Shown: positions 45,021-56,182 of the stretch, one piece after another
Numbering within the stretch: the first letter of the stretch is position 1
How the letters are laid out: the number at the start of each line of letters is the position of its first letter
Source of the DNA: Lonicera japonica
Lineage: Eukaryota > Streptophyta > Magnoliopsida > Dipsacales > Caprifoliaceae
NCBI GenBank assembly: GCA_021464415.1
Contig: CM038468.1
Coordinates: forward strand, 6,076,001-6,140,000
Reading direction: 5' to 3'
DNA: 64,000 nucleotides
Translations under genes and position numbers: made by a program
Notes under the pieces: model-generated
What the model saw: the letters and a program-made list of their open reading frames with translations, nothing else
Database searches by the model: none
Told to the model about the DNA's origin: nothing

Positions 45021-47155
45021 TATGATGCCCGAGTTTCCCATTTAGAGGTAACAACCTCCAAGAGTGGGCAACATGGATGCCATCACTAACAACGACGAAA
45101 GGTACGAAAGGCACCGTCAATCCTCATCAACTTCCATTTTACAAAAGTAGTCTATTCTGTTGCGCGGATGGTTGACTACGGAGTAAATTTGTTGTCAATG
45201 AGAGTTAAAGGAGCATTAAATGTACCTGTTCTCAAAATAAATAACATCTCAACATAACTCAAGGAGAAACAAACTACAAATACTAAAATCAACATCATTT
45301 CATAATACCAGTCAAGTAGTCAAACTACAATAACTACAAGTTCACATGAGAGCATTTCAATGCCCAAAAGTAATTAATTATACAATAAACATGGGTAAAC
45401 TACGTAACCAAAATAAGAGGTCCAAAACCTAAGACTAAGGCCTTTCCGTAATGAAAGGCTATAGTATCAGAGGAATTCTAGTATTGCTCGCCCTTTTCTT
45501 TATCTGCTTTCCCCGTCCCGACCTTGGATGTACATGCGTGGGAAAACAGTGAGCCAACCGGGCCTAGTGGGAACTATAGGGTTTGTATAAGAAAATACAC
45601 CTAGACAATCTTAGGCAACATGTAGATACCATAGGAGAATGTATATATAAATATTATATGCTCTGTAGTCTATAATGTCATGCTAACACATCACATAGTC
45701 CCCGCCCAATTGAATAGTAAAATCATCAATTTTGTAGAAATCAAACGAAGAAATAACAAAATATGTATGTATACTAACAGAGCACCCGTACCATGACAAG
45801 ACTCATCATCCCACCGTGAGCTACTATAAGTACCATGTAGGATTTAAGTCAAGTGTGCACAGCGATCGCGATCTAAAGCCCCTAAGGCTAGGGTATGCAA
45901 CCCCCAAGGCTGGGTCCCCCCGTGGACCACCTAGATGTGTAGGGTATGCCACCTTAGCGGGGTCCCCCTAACTGGACTATATCTAAATATACATCGTCTA
46001 TTCAGTATCAAGTGGTGCCAGCTATCAGTATCATAAATCCAACACAAACTCAAAATCATATATCCAAAATATTACATATATGATCCATGTAATATTAGGT
46101 TCAAATCTTGTATACAATCTCATTTCCAAACCATAATAATATATGTATAACCATATAATAGAGTATATGTGCATACGCGCTAGTGAATAGCAACCAGGCC
46201 TTGTGGTATACTAGCATATGAATAGATTCTTTCACACAAACATGGAATTACGACAATAACAAGCATAAATCAAGAAAACTAACAATGAATCTCAAACCCA
46301 AACCCCGTGTATGCGTATTCACAAGTTTTATATGAAAAATCCCCAAATTTGTATATAAAAGAAGATGCAACACATAAATACTTGAAATTAAGTTTATATA
46401 TTAGTATCCCCACCTCAATCAAGCCGAATCTTTAAGGTTTGAGTCTTGAATTGGAGCCACAATTAAGGAATCTCAAAATCCCTACAAGCTTGGGGCCCTA
46501 GCTATAGTGAAGATGATAATGGAGAAGAAGAACATGAGGTTGATGATGATATATGAGGGGTAACTTGATCCTATGGAAATCTCCTCACAAAGATGAGCTT
46601 TCTACCTCTAGAATCACCTTTTTGATAGTGGAGAAGGATGGGGCACGAATGAGAGAGAAGGGATGTTTATAGTGGCTTAAAAATAGAGTCAAGGGCTTAA
46701 AAACACGATTTTGACCAGTTCTACAGGCCATCAGTCGACTGATGGCTTCCCCTAAGTCGACTGATGGTGCCCACTGCTAGGTCACTTAGCAGTTCTGTCA
46801 CTTCACGCATCATTTCGGTCCTCAAGATACGAGAACTGGGTTTCGGCCAAAACACGAAAGTTTTAGGTTATCGATTTAATTTTCAAATGGAGCAAATGGG
46901 GACTAATTTGGACTTCAGATGAGAAATATATTGCTTTACCTAGCCATAAAGGTCATTTTTCGGTAAAAGCAATCTAGGCGATGAATCGCCGAATTTCACC
47001 CGGACCACTTGGAATAGGTTATAACTTAATAAAGGAGTGTAATAATGTAAATATTAAGGGTGGAAAATGTATAACTCACTAAAGTACCATTCGAACTCAT
47101 ATTAGTCCCCCGAATCCAAAAATGCTTATAAAGGAATTGTAAAGTGTGCGTTACA
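45021..47155 (-). repeat. E 5' LTR
   Basis: 2135 bp. It has about 150 bp (around 45320-45470) absent from the 3' LTR. On the minus strand the TATA box is CTATAAACATCC (46662-46673). Confidence 0.9.
46728..46767 (-). promoter_or_regulatory. Palindrome pair in E U3
   Basis: CCATCAGTCGACTGATGG (46728-46745), a perfect 18-bp palindrome, and AGTCGACTGATGG (46755-46767), about 55-95 bp upstream of the minus-strand TATA box. The same 18-mer is in copia LTR K. Confidence 0.7.
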
Positions 47156-47160
47156 AGAGT

Positions 47161-47384
47161 TGATTGTGGGAACCATAAAGGTTTCCGCACCCGAATCTAT
47201 AACGATAGAGTCAGCACCAAAATTTCCTAAAACTGGGTGCTTCATTTTCCATATCCCTGATCTTTTTCGTAAGGATTGTCCTAGGTGGGGTGAGAGGCGT
47301 CCTTTCGGAGTGGCGCAACAGAAGCGTGGTAGAATCAGTGGTTCGGGTGATAGCAGATTATCGAGAGCACGCCCTTTCGGTTAG
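47161..47384 (+). pseudogene. D internal ORF, 3' part
   Basis: Continues the frame of 37304-37616 after E (LIVGTIKVSAPESITIESAP onward) and ends at TAG 47382-47384. The tail is basic (RWGERRPFGVAQQKRGR). Without E the ORF would be about 178 residues. Confidence 0.5.
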
Positions 47385-48156
47385 AGCAAGTCTCTAAGAA
47401 GAGGTAATTCCTTTTTGTTACATTCTAATTACATCAATTGCTCTAATGGATTGCTTTAAATCATTTTTGTTTAAAACTATAATTCATAATGTTTCCTTTG
47501 AATCCTTTACTCCCTTAAAAATGCGAATTATACTTGGGATGATTTTTGCTACCAAGTTAGCCATGGACGAATGTCGAGTTATATCTTAGTTAGCCGAATG
47601 GCCAACGGATGACTAATTTATAAATCAACGGTTTTCTGTTGCCAATGAAAAATGAAACGTGGCTTACTACTCTTAATGGCCAGTCTTATTCGCCATGTTC
47701 ACCTATGTCTTTGTTTGATTCCAATGGGTGAACCTTGAATTTAGTGATCTTTGGATTTTTGGAGTGGTTGGTCTAGCTTGATTGCATTTGTTTTCCCATA
47801 TACCGTGGCATTTGGATTCATAGGAACTTGATTGTGAGATTTATTGATTTTGACGTAATTGTAACCTATATATGCATTTTTGGGAGCTTTGCTAATTTTG
47901 CTTTGGTCCTTAGTACCTTAGATTTGCGGATTGAGGATTTTTTTAAGAGTGAGCTATAGGGTTCTAGACTACTTGTTCCATTTCCTCGCCACTCATTGGA
48001 AATCATTTCTCTTATTTTGATTCTCAGAGAGAGAGTTTTGTTTCGTTTACGGCCATGGTTCCTCTTCTAAGGAGGGGGACCAAGTGAGAATTTGAAATTT
48101 GTGTGTTCTTTTCTCTCATACTCCCCCTACTAGAATTTCGAGGACGAAATTGATTT
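47385..48156 (+). other. D 3' non-coding region
   Basis: No pol motif. It ends with ATTTCGAGGACGAAAT (about 48136-48151) ahead of the polypurine tract. Confidence 0.6.
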
Positions 48157-48169
48157 AAGGATGGGAGGT
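48157..48169 (+). promoter_or_regulatory. D polypurine tract
   Basis: AAGGATGGGAGGT, abutting the LTR start TGTAACACC. Confidence 0.7.
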
Positions 48170-48758
48170 TGTAACACCCCGTATTTTCATTTTATTGGAT
48201 TGACCCTCATTAGTCGGCTTATTTCACCTCGGATGGTGAACTCTTGATTCAGAGAACCTCGTAATGTTCTAATACCTTGTAATAGTCATATTAGTCTCCT
48301 TACACTCGTGTGAGTGATCTTTTCATAATTCGGGTGGTCTGAATCGATATCAGCTCATAAATCATGAGTTTTGGCCTTATGCGAGTCTTCCTTTTAGCCA
48401 ACTTTGGACCATCGTAACTTCTTTGTCTTTTATCCGTTTTGACTTTTGTTCATTCCTACTTTTATGTTTCATATTACTCTATATCTTTCGTGTTTTGACC
48501 GAGAGCCATTTCATACTCTAGGTTGGTCAAAATGTCGTGCGAAGTAGGCTGTTTAGTAAAATCTGGTTGTTCGGTACACTACGGCAAAGGGCTATCTTCT
48601 ATGGATTTTTGGGATTGATGTAGCCATAATTTGAGGAAACTTTCTTAAGAAAAGTTGTAGATCTTTTAATTAGTTTTCCATCGATATGTGAATCATCTAA
48701 ATCCGAGTTCAGAGCAGGAGTTATGACCAAAATACCAACAGTGCACTTTTTGCCCGAT

Positions 48759-48855
48759 GTAAGATCGATCTTACTAGTAAGATTTATCTTACTCATAAGA
48801 TTTTGTTGAGAAAAAAGACCAGTGCACTTTTTGCCCTAAGTAGGATCGATCTTAC
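48759..48855 (+). promoter_or_regulatory. Expanded palindrome block in D 3' LTR
   Basis: GTAAGATCGATCTTAC (48759-48774, perfect), GTAAGATTTATCTTAC (48777-48792) and GTAGGATCGATCTTAC (48840-48855). An approximately 80-bp duplication containing CAGTGCACTTTTTGCCC separates the last two. Confidence 0.65.
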
Positions 48856-50690
48856 TCATCAGCGGGGGCGTGTTTTGACTACTTTTGACCCATTTTTCTC
48901 ACACCTTATTAACCTAAACCACCCAATTGCGAGCATAAATCATTCATACACCCATGGAGGGTTCTAGAGAGATCTAGAGAGAGAAAGAAGGAGATTCCTA
49001 CACATATCTCAGTCCACATCCAAGATTCAATCATCTAATCACACAAAACCCATTTCTAAATCACTAATCATCATATTCCTCCTCATTCTTCCACCATTGG
49101 AGCTTGAGCTCGGGCTAGGGTTCGAAATTGGGCTTCTACGCATCATTAACTTTAAGTTATGGATACTCTAAGGTGGGAACACTAAGATTAAACTTATTTT
49201 TCAAACTAATATGTGTTATATTAGATATTTCCATCATGTATGGGTGTTTCTTTGAAACCCTAAGCTTGCCTGCATTCTTGTATGGGTTTAGTTGAATGGG
49301 AGATTAATTAGTGGTGAGAATATGGGTAGATTATCACATAAACCTCATGTATAAAAAATTAATTCCATGTTATAAGCTATAAACTTGTATTTACACTTCA
49401 TATCCATTTGGTAATAAGGTATATGGATTAGAAAATTGGGGATTATGGGTTGTGTCCATAACAAATGGTTGGTTATGAATTATTGATGATAAATATAGAC
49501 ACATGTGTCAGAAATTATAAGTGTAGAACATTTTACTCAAGGTTTACAATAAAAATCCACATAGAAGGAACCGTATGCAATAACATGTGAGTTCAATGTC
49601 TTATATAGATTATTGTCGATATTAGTGATAAGGATACCACTTAGATACACACTAGTAATACAAGACACATGATTCGGTGAGGCATAGATTGCTATGGCTA
49701 TTATAGCATCAAATTAGCGTGCCATAACTATCACGGTTAAATGAGAAATATAGACGCTGACGCTTAGTAAGAATGACTTAAGGGAACCTTGATAGATCTT
49801 AACAGGCCTTAGTTCTTCACACATAACACACGATGAAATATTAAGTATTGATAATAAGCTAATTGGCCGTAAAACATGAATAGACACGTAACATAAGGCT
49901 TTGGATCGTAAATGTGATAACTACGCTTATATTGATGATTAAGATGAATGATGATTGTAAAATTGATAAATAAATAGTCGGCTATGATGGATTGTATTTA
50001 GATATTTGATATGCTATATGTGTGATGTTGATGATGACGATGATATTCATTGTAAAAGGATGTGATATATATTTGTTAATGCGATCACACATATGGGCAA
50101 GATTATTGGACCGAGTACCGGGTAGCTCCCGCGTGGCTTGAAGATAGGTCGTCTATTGCCTCCCCTGAGTGAAATTCCCTAAACCTTACACGGAAAAATG
50201 AAGTCGGTGACTCCTTTGGTGGTTGTGGTTATCCATAAAGGAGAGCCCACTCTATGCACTTTACTTTCTGGCTGATTAGGTGTCCCTGGCCTATAGAGTT
50301 TCCCCGACAGTGGAGTAGGTCCCGTGTGCCGCTATTATCCAATTGGTGAGTTTCCCAGATAGTAGTTGGACTACTAATAGACTTCACCTTGCTAAGGTGT
50401 CTCTTGGGGTAGTTCTTTCGAAAGTGTTGACGTGGCTTATATGAGGTGTTCTTCTCATTAAATATTCGGAGTGTCATTCTTGGGAAAATGTCTTGAAGGT
50501 TATCTCCGAATAACTTACTTGGAGAACTAAGTCACTGAGCCACTCTTTATTTGGAAGAGACATGGACAAGAGCTTTGGACCCTTCGGGATCCGTCGTTCT
50601 GGGCCTAGGCTACCGCGGGGTGAAATTGAGGCATTATACAAGAGTTATGATACGGACGATGTATTGTGGTGTATGTTGTTGTTGTTGTTA

Positions 50691-50778
<88 letters not shown>

Positions 50779-50779
50779 T
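50691..50779. repeat. ATT trinucleotide microsatellite
   Basis: About 28 uninterrupted TTA/ATT units after a short GTT run. Confidence 0.95.
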
Positions 50780-52015
50780 GTTGTATCATATCTATGTTAT
50801 ACATATATAATGTCTCAATTGTGAGTACGATGTTGTGGACACTTACTTATACGGATAATAATACAGATATGAAAACAATGGCTATTCATAATACACTAAT
50901 GTACAAAGTGGAAAGTTATAATAGCTTTTGAACTTTAGAATGTGGTATATGAGCATAAGGACACGAGTAAGTAGCGTAGGTGATTAGCCGGATCATAATT
51001 AACATAATGTATTGATAATCAAGTGGCAATTATAGCTAATGTAATAGCTTGACGGGAAGATAGCGAGACGGGACGCTTAGGAAGATTAAGTTAACGATGA
51101 AGCCTTGTAGTTAGCCATGTATGGAATTCATAATGTACTAACATTAAAAGAGGAAACAATGAATACTTGGCCTATGGTTATATCTCTTGACAAGACAATA
51201 GAATAGATGGGGATGGTGTCTAGACACGCCTTAAAATGGATTCACATGGCATGGCGAACCTTAGGAAGCAAGAGTTGGTATGAGGTGGCTTAGACTAGCA
51301 ATCCTCTCGAGTTTTAGGGTTCAATAGAGGTTTATCTTGTGAGGTAGTTAGTGGAGAGATTGGGTAGTCGGGTCGATAACTTTCGATGGCTATGATAGGG
51401 ATCCTACTAGGGCTTCGACATGCATGTGTGTGTGGGTTGCATCGCATTGTATGATTTTCAAACTATTACATTAAAGTAAAGTATTTTATATACAAAACCT
51501 ATATAGTTCCCACTGAGCCCGATTTTGGCTCATCCCATTTTCCTAAAAGTTTTGCAAGCTTAGCATCCCGGGGTGGCGCGTGGCGTAGGTCAATAGAAAG
51601 CCTCTGATGACTTTTGATTTTTGTAGTCCTTTAAATAAGGACTAAGTTGTATAATCCATTTCGGTTTTGTTGTCTTGTATATAAACTTTGAATTTAATAT
51701 GTAAATTATACTTATTATAAACAAGTGTTTTAATTGAACTTGTATAAATGGTTTTCATATATGTGGAGTCAGATTTGAAATGTGATTGCTTTTTTCCTAA
51801 AAATGGTTTTGATTGTTACAGGTTGGTTTGTTACTTAAACGGACTCCACATGCCGAAATTTTATTAAAACATAATTTTAAACGGATCATGTTTATTTCAA
51901 GAAAAAGTTTTTAAAAGTTGCAATTTTAATATTTTAAGCCCGCCGTCTCGCACAGCATCCATGATTAACCGGGTCTCGGAGGTGAAAATCTCAGAACAGG
52001 ATTCAGGGTGTCACA

Positions 52016-52125
52016 ATATAATGCAACCATTACCCATAAAGATTCTCATTAAAATAGCAAAAACGAGTTTATAACATATCTAAACCAACAAGAAAATTAT
52101 GGTTTTTAGTATATCACTCTAACAC
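52016..52125 (-). repeat. Solo LTR X, right part (U3 end)
   Basis: Minus strand TGTTAGAGTGATATAC, the start of LTR X; joins 32336-33688 across D. Confidence 0.6.
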
Positions 52126-52868
52126 CATATACTTCATATTTAGAGAGAGAGAGTCTAAGAAAACTATTGTAATTAATATATTCCAAATTTGATATATGTT
52201 ACATAACAATGCATGTTAAGTATTTATGTAAAACATTCTTGGGCAATTTTGCTCTCGAAACTGCAAACGAAATCCATGAAAAGTTGAGAATTGGTGATGA
52301 AGGGTTTCTCGAGCTTTAATTAGAAGGTTTTGAGATAAGTGAATATCTTTGCTAGCTAGAACCTCTTTGCTTTAACAGGATATGCTATTTACATTAATTG
52401 TTATTTGCTTTATATGAATCTTGTTTTCTATGCTTTATTGATTTCCATGCTTATTACTTTGTCTATTCTTATGACAAAAAAGGGGAAAAACGTTATATTC
52501 CTCAAGGGTAGAATTTGTTAAGGAGTTAGACAAAAGTGGAGAATGCATATTTGAGGGGGAGTAGTTAAAGCATAATTTTTTTAGGGGGAGGGATATCAGT
52601 AATCATTTGTTTAATTTAATATCTCTTTGCACCTATACCTCACTAGGTGTTTTAGGTTCATCAGTCCATACAATAAACTAGCTTGCTCTTTTGCCTTATA
52701 AAGTGAAAACGCTTATAATGAAGACTTAGAGTTAGGCATGCCTTTGAGTCAACATTTGTAACGGACTAATTGGACTTAGAATCCGTAATTGAGATATTAT
52801 AGACAACGTGCCAAAAGTGTCTGTATTAGCTGTAGTGTTTTCTCATCGGAACAGCCAAAGAGAGAGAT
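52126..52868 (+). other. R2 3' non-coding region, right piece, with polypurine tract
   Basis: Restarts at the equivalent of 61677 in R4, so part of the region overlaps what is already present left of X. An internal deletion joins GTAATTAAT to TATATTCC. It ends AAAGAGAGAGAT (52857-52868). Confidence 0.6.
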
Positions 52869-54080
52869 TTTTAGGTTTATATTTTTAGTTGGCTTGATTT
52901 CGATGTCAAAAGCACTTTTTTCGTCATAATCGTTTAAGTTGAATTGGACATTTGAAGATGCGACAATCAATGGAAGCTTGCTGAACTTACTAGATGCACC
53001 GTACATTATTCATCATTTAAGGTAAATTGGTTATGTGGGTTGATTCAAAATATAGGTGGTCATTGAGCGTTAAAATTGAAAACAAAAGTCTTGAATCAAA
53101 TTTATTTTTAAGTATTTTTATAAAGTTTTTTTCAAAATTTGAGAAGTTCCGTTAACATAAATGAATGAGGAAACAATTTTTTTTATATCTAACATGTTTA
53201 ATAGGTTGCCTCAGAAATTTGTGTTGAATCAGAGTTTGTACGGATTCAAAATGACGAAAAATAAGCAAAATAGAGAAAAATCAAGAAATCTTGTAAAAAG
53301 CAAAAAACAGACAAGCAACGTAAGAGGCTGTAAATTCCTATCCATGTTTTTTATCACAAAAATTTCTTTTTATGTATTTTAAACCTTTTATAAAAGAATT
53401 TTGACTCTATTTTTCTATAAATATAACCCATTGGTTTGGGACAAAAATACATAATTCTAGAGAGCTTTTTGAGACAAAAAATATGCGAACGCTATAATCA
53501 ATTTTTGATAGTTTTGAAACACCACCCAGATTTTGTTTACATTCCATAAGATCAAACCTGGTTATTCTTTAAATTTAAGAACTTGGGTTTCAAATAATCA
53601 TAATCCTACATAAGTGTCTTCAGTTGCGATTGGAGCTGGGGTGAGCAAAGTGGCTAACGTGTGATAAAGGATATCACATATAAGGTTAAAGGATTGTGAT
53701 CAAATGCATAAAGGAAGCAAGGGGTAAGACGAAAAAGCGGGAAGCACTACACCAAGCCAACTGCGATTAGATTCTACATTTAAAGGATTGACGAGATTGT
53801 TGCATAAATTGTGGGGATGCAATTGTTGTATGTCATCGAGTATGTAATTTTGTTTTGATCATAGTGAAGTACTGGCAATTAGTCTTGAGGATTAGTCCTA
53901 CACAAGTAGGGATACCTAATTACTTCTTTGTGTTTTGAATTTTTTTTTTGTGATTGATTGATTAATTAACATAATTGCTAGAAAACACAACATATGCATT
54001 GTTTATTAAATCCAAAATTGTTTTTGATAAAAACCCTAAAATTAACGTTGGCAATACGATCCTTAATTTTTTTTTCTTCA
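52869..54080 (+). repeat. R2 3' LTR
   Basis: Starts TTTTAGGTTTATA (a decayed TGTTAGG) and ends TTCTTCA. Like the 5' LTR it lacks ACCGGT palindromes. Confidence 0.8.
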
Positions 54081-55220
54081 GACAAAAATACATCATTCAC
54101 ATGGATCCATTTTAGTTTCAAATTCTAGTAATCCATTCAATACACCTATATGTTTACGCTATTTTAAGTGTTAAAAATTAGATGATAAAATGTTTTGTGC
54201 AATAGCTAAGAGTTTTCAACTATTTCACATTTCAAGGACATTACTCCTTAATGAAGCTCAATGGGGAAACTCTTGTTCCTCTGCATTTCCACTTTTTCTA
54301 TCACATGATTCTGGTTACTTTGATCAAATTGTTTGCATGTGTTTTCCTCAAAAGGAAAGACGATAGCCATTCTTGAGTAGTTATCCAACACTTAACAAGT
54401 TTTGCTCAAGATCAAGCATGAGTAAAATATCATGTATATATTTCTATCTCTTTTTTTTTTCAACATCAATCATCCCTTTTCTTTTTGCTTCTACAATAGC
54501 ACCATTTCTGTTCATACATTGACGTAATAGTAGTATCCTTGTTCAGGAAAAAAAATTCAACTTGGACAGAAATGCTATTTCAACCGCTTGATCATCATGC
54601 CTTAGTCTCCATCGCTCATGAGATTCAAAAGATCCCATCAATTTTTAGATGGACAATGTTGTGATATCTTTGGGTTCCTTAATTGTAGCAACAATATATT
54701 CATATTTATCGTTCCAACTAATAAGAATATTCTCAATAATGCATTGATCAGAAATATTTTCTCCATTTGATTAACAACTTCCATGACTTTGGAATGGTAG
54801 TCTTTAGCATTTAAGAATCTTTCATTTTCAAAATTTGAAACTCTTTTCTTAAAGCTTTGAGCTTAACACTTACTGCCCTTGTGTTGCCACGAAACTCCTG
54901 GTGCAAAATATCCCCGGCCTTCTTGGCTATGTTTGCACCCATTATCCTTGAGAAAATGGCTTTTGAGACTCCATTTTGAATTCTTGAAAGTGCACCTGCA
55001 TCATTCATTCTACTTATTTCAAGTGCTTTCTTCTCCACATTGGAATATTTGGCTTTCTATCTAAGAAGAGTCCTCATTTTTTAATGTTCATAATATTCTT
55101 CTTAAATGATTGGAATAATGGCATTTAAAATACCTACACTTTTTGCCGCAGAGGCTGCATGCAATAATAGATGTGTCAATTGGGCAAATATGTCCATGAA
55201 CTTCTGGACTAGATTGCTAC
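54081..55220 (-). pseudogene. Copia C gag to pre-integrase region
   Basis: Minus strand: copia gag block GALSRIQNGVSKAIFSRIMG, GDILHQEF and FQILKMKDS (55038-54811), then DKYEYIVATIKEP, FESHERWRLRHDDQAVEIAF, the pre-integrase phrase LDLEQNLLSVG (about 54390-54425) and CEXCIF (about 54090). Domain order matches a copia polyprotein reading leftward and continues at 29280. Stops in every block. Confidence 0.8.
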
Positions 55221-55234
55221 CAGCTTTGATACCA
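55221..55234 (-). promoter_or_regulatory. Copia C primer-binding site
   Basis: Minus strand TGGTATCAAAGCTG, close to the initiator tRNA-Met complement; it places the 5' LTR of C to the right. Confidence 0.65.
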
Positions 55235-55240
55235 CTTTAT

Positions 55241-55545
55241 TGGTTGAAAAGATGTGTTATTGCTTCAGCAAAGTTCAAAATAAATTTAAACACAGTAGAA
55301 ATTTTGAAACATTATTTTTTCTTGTTTCTTATATTTTTCGAGGAGATGCATACATTTATTTATAAGTACATAAGATAATTCTAGACTCTTTAAGTTATGA
55401 CTGGGAATACAAACAAACATATTGGAATTACAAGTACAAAACTTCATTATTTAATATCTTTCTAGAAAAGTACATTAACTTCCAAGAATAATTGGTCCCA
55501 TTGATGGCTTATTTTTACTGCACATCAAAAATTGACTTGCTCTAT
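55241..55545 (-). repeat. Probable 5' LTR of copia C
   Basis: LTR-like by position, with a minus-strand TATA CTTATAAATAAATG near 55357-55370. The outer end is not determined, and no second copy is in the window. Confidence 0.35.
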
Positions 55546-55649
55546 GTAACCTTATTATGACAGAGTTCAAATCACTCCTTGTACCTAATTTCCCCTTGAG
55601 TTTCCAATAAGTTATTCACACTTATTTGGTTTTGGCTTACTGCTTTTAA

Positions 55650-56160
55650 GAAGGGAAAACTATAAGAAAATTTGGATTTTGGATTAGGAAAGGGAAGTAC
55701 AATTGTATAACCTTACTACCAATTCTTGGAGACATATTGGTTTGGTGGGCACCTTTATATGAGTTTATCAAAGTAGGGGGACATTACACCACTTCTAATG
55801 CGATTTACTTGAACGGATGTTGTTAATGGTTGGCAATGTCTTATTCCATCTTAAGAATGCAAGAGCAAGATCATTATGCTTGACATTAGTAGCGAAGTGT
55901 TTCGGGAGATATAGACCCCGTCCTCCGTTTGCACTTCCAAAGCCTTTTATTATGATTTAACTCTCAGTTTGAACAATGATGACTTTATTGTTCTATCAAT
56001 ATATAGTTGATGGTACTATGCTAATTTGTGAAGATCCTGTTGATCATGATGAGGCTATTAGTTTGCGGTTAATGAAGAATGAGGAAGACAAGGAATGTTG
56101 TTGAACCAAACTTTTCACTCTTCAACTTGGACCACCCATATTACAACAATTGCAAATTCG
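55650..56160 (+). pseudogene. F-box-associated domain pseudogene fragment
   Basis: In shifting plus-strand frames: LYNLTTNSWRHIGLVGTF, then HYTTSNAIYLNGCC and WLAMS, then LDISSEVFREI. This is the succession typical of plant F-box-associated (FBA) repeats, in which the protein binds ubiquitination targets. At least two frameshifts and a stop after FREI; no F-box seen. It is cut by R4 at 56183. A host gene relic, weakly supported. Confidence 0.5.
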
Positions 56161-56182
56161 GCCACTTAGTCTCTGGAAGAAC

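Larger units (their letters stand above)
37617..47155 (-). mobile_element. E: Tekay-type chromovirus (Ty3/gypsy)
   Basis: A minus-strand element bounded by AGAGT duplications (37612-37616, 47156-47160). LTRs 37617-39649 and 45021-47155. Gag, protease, RT, RNase H, integrase and chromodomain follow in chromovirus order, all broken. An Athila-LTR patch replaces part of RNase H. Confidence 0.9.
33689..52015 (+). mobile_element. D: non-autonomous chromovirus-like element
   Basis: Starts TGTAACACCCCG, ends GTGTCACA, with ATATA target duplications at 33684-33688 and 52016-52020. The 5' LTR is cut short by R3 (35087), and its remaining 2.4 kb is missing. The internal part has one short ORF and no pol. 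Before the 3' LTR it carries ATTTCGAGGACGAAAT and a purine tract, a pairing also found in chromovirus E. It therefore looks like a non-autonomous relative using chromovirus proteins in trans. Confidence 0.8.
48170..52015 (+). repeat. D 3' LTR
   Basis: 3846 bp, TGTAACACCCCG to GTGTCACA. It includes a long TTA/ATT microsatellite and an expanded palindrome block. ORFs through it (for example the Tyr/Leu runs at 50551-50931) come from the microsatellite. Confidence 0.85.
29281..54080 (+). mobile_element. R2: non-autonomous SIRE-like element carrying a deep nest
   Basis: 5' LTR 29281-30717, deletion-derivative internal region, 3' non-coding region and polypurine tract (52857-52868), 3' LTR 52869-54080. 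Flanks AACAA (29276-29280) and GACAA (54081-54085) are a target duplication with one change, and they cut copia C within its zinc-binding/integrase junction. Everything between 32336 and 52125 is a later insertion into R2. The two LTRs are clearly diverged from each other, so this is the oldest R copy seen. Confidence 0.8.

Noticed and set aside
37304..47384. Two separate small genes at 37304-37621 and 47160-47384
   Set aside because: They are halves of one D ORF split by element E; the frame rejoins at the AGAGT duplication.
50551..50931. ORFs with poly-Tyr and poly-Leu
   Set aside because: Encoded by the ATT microsatellite.
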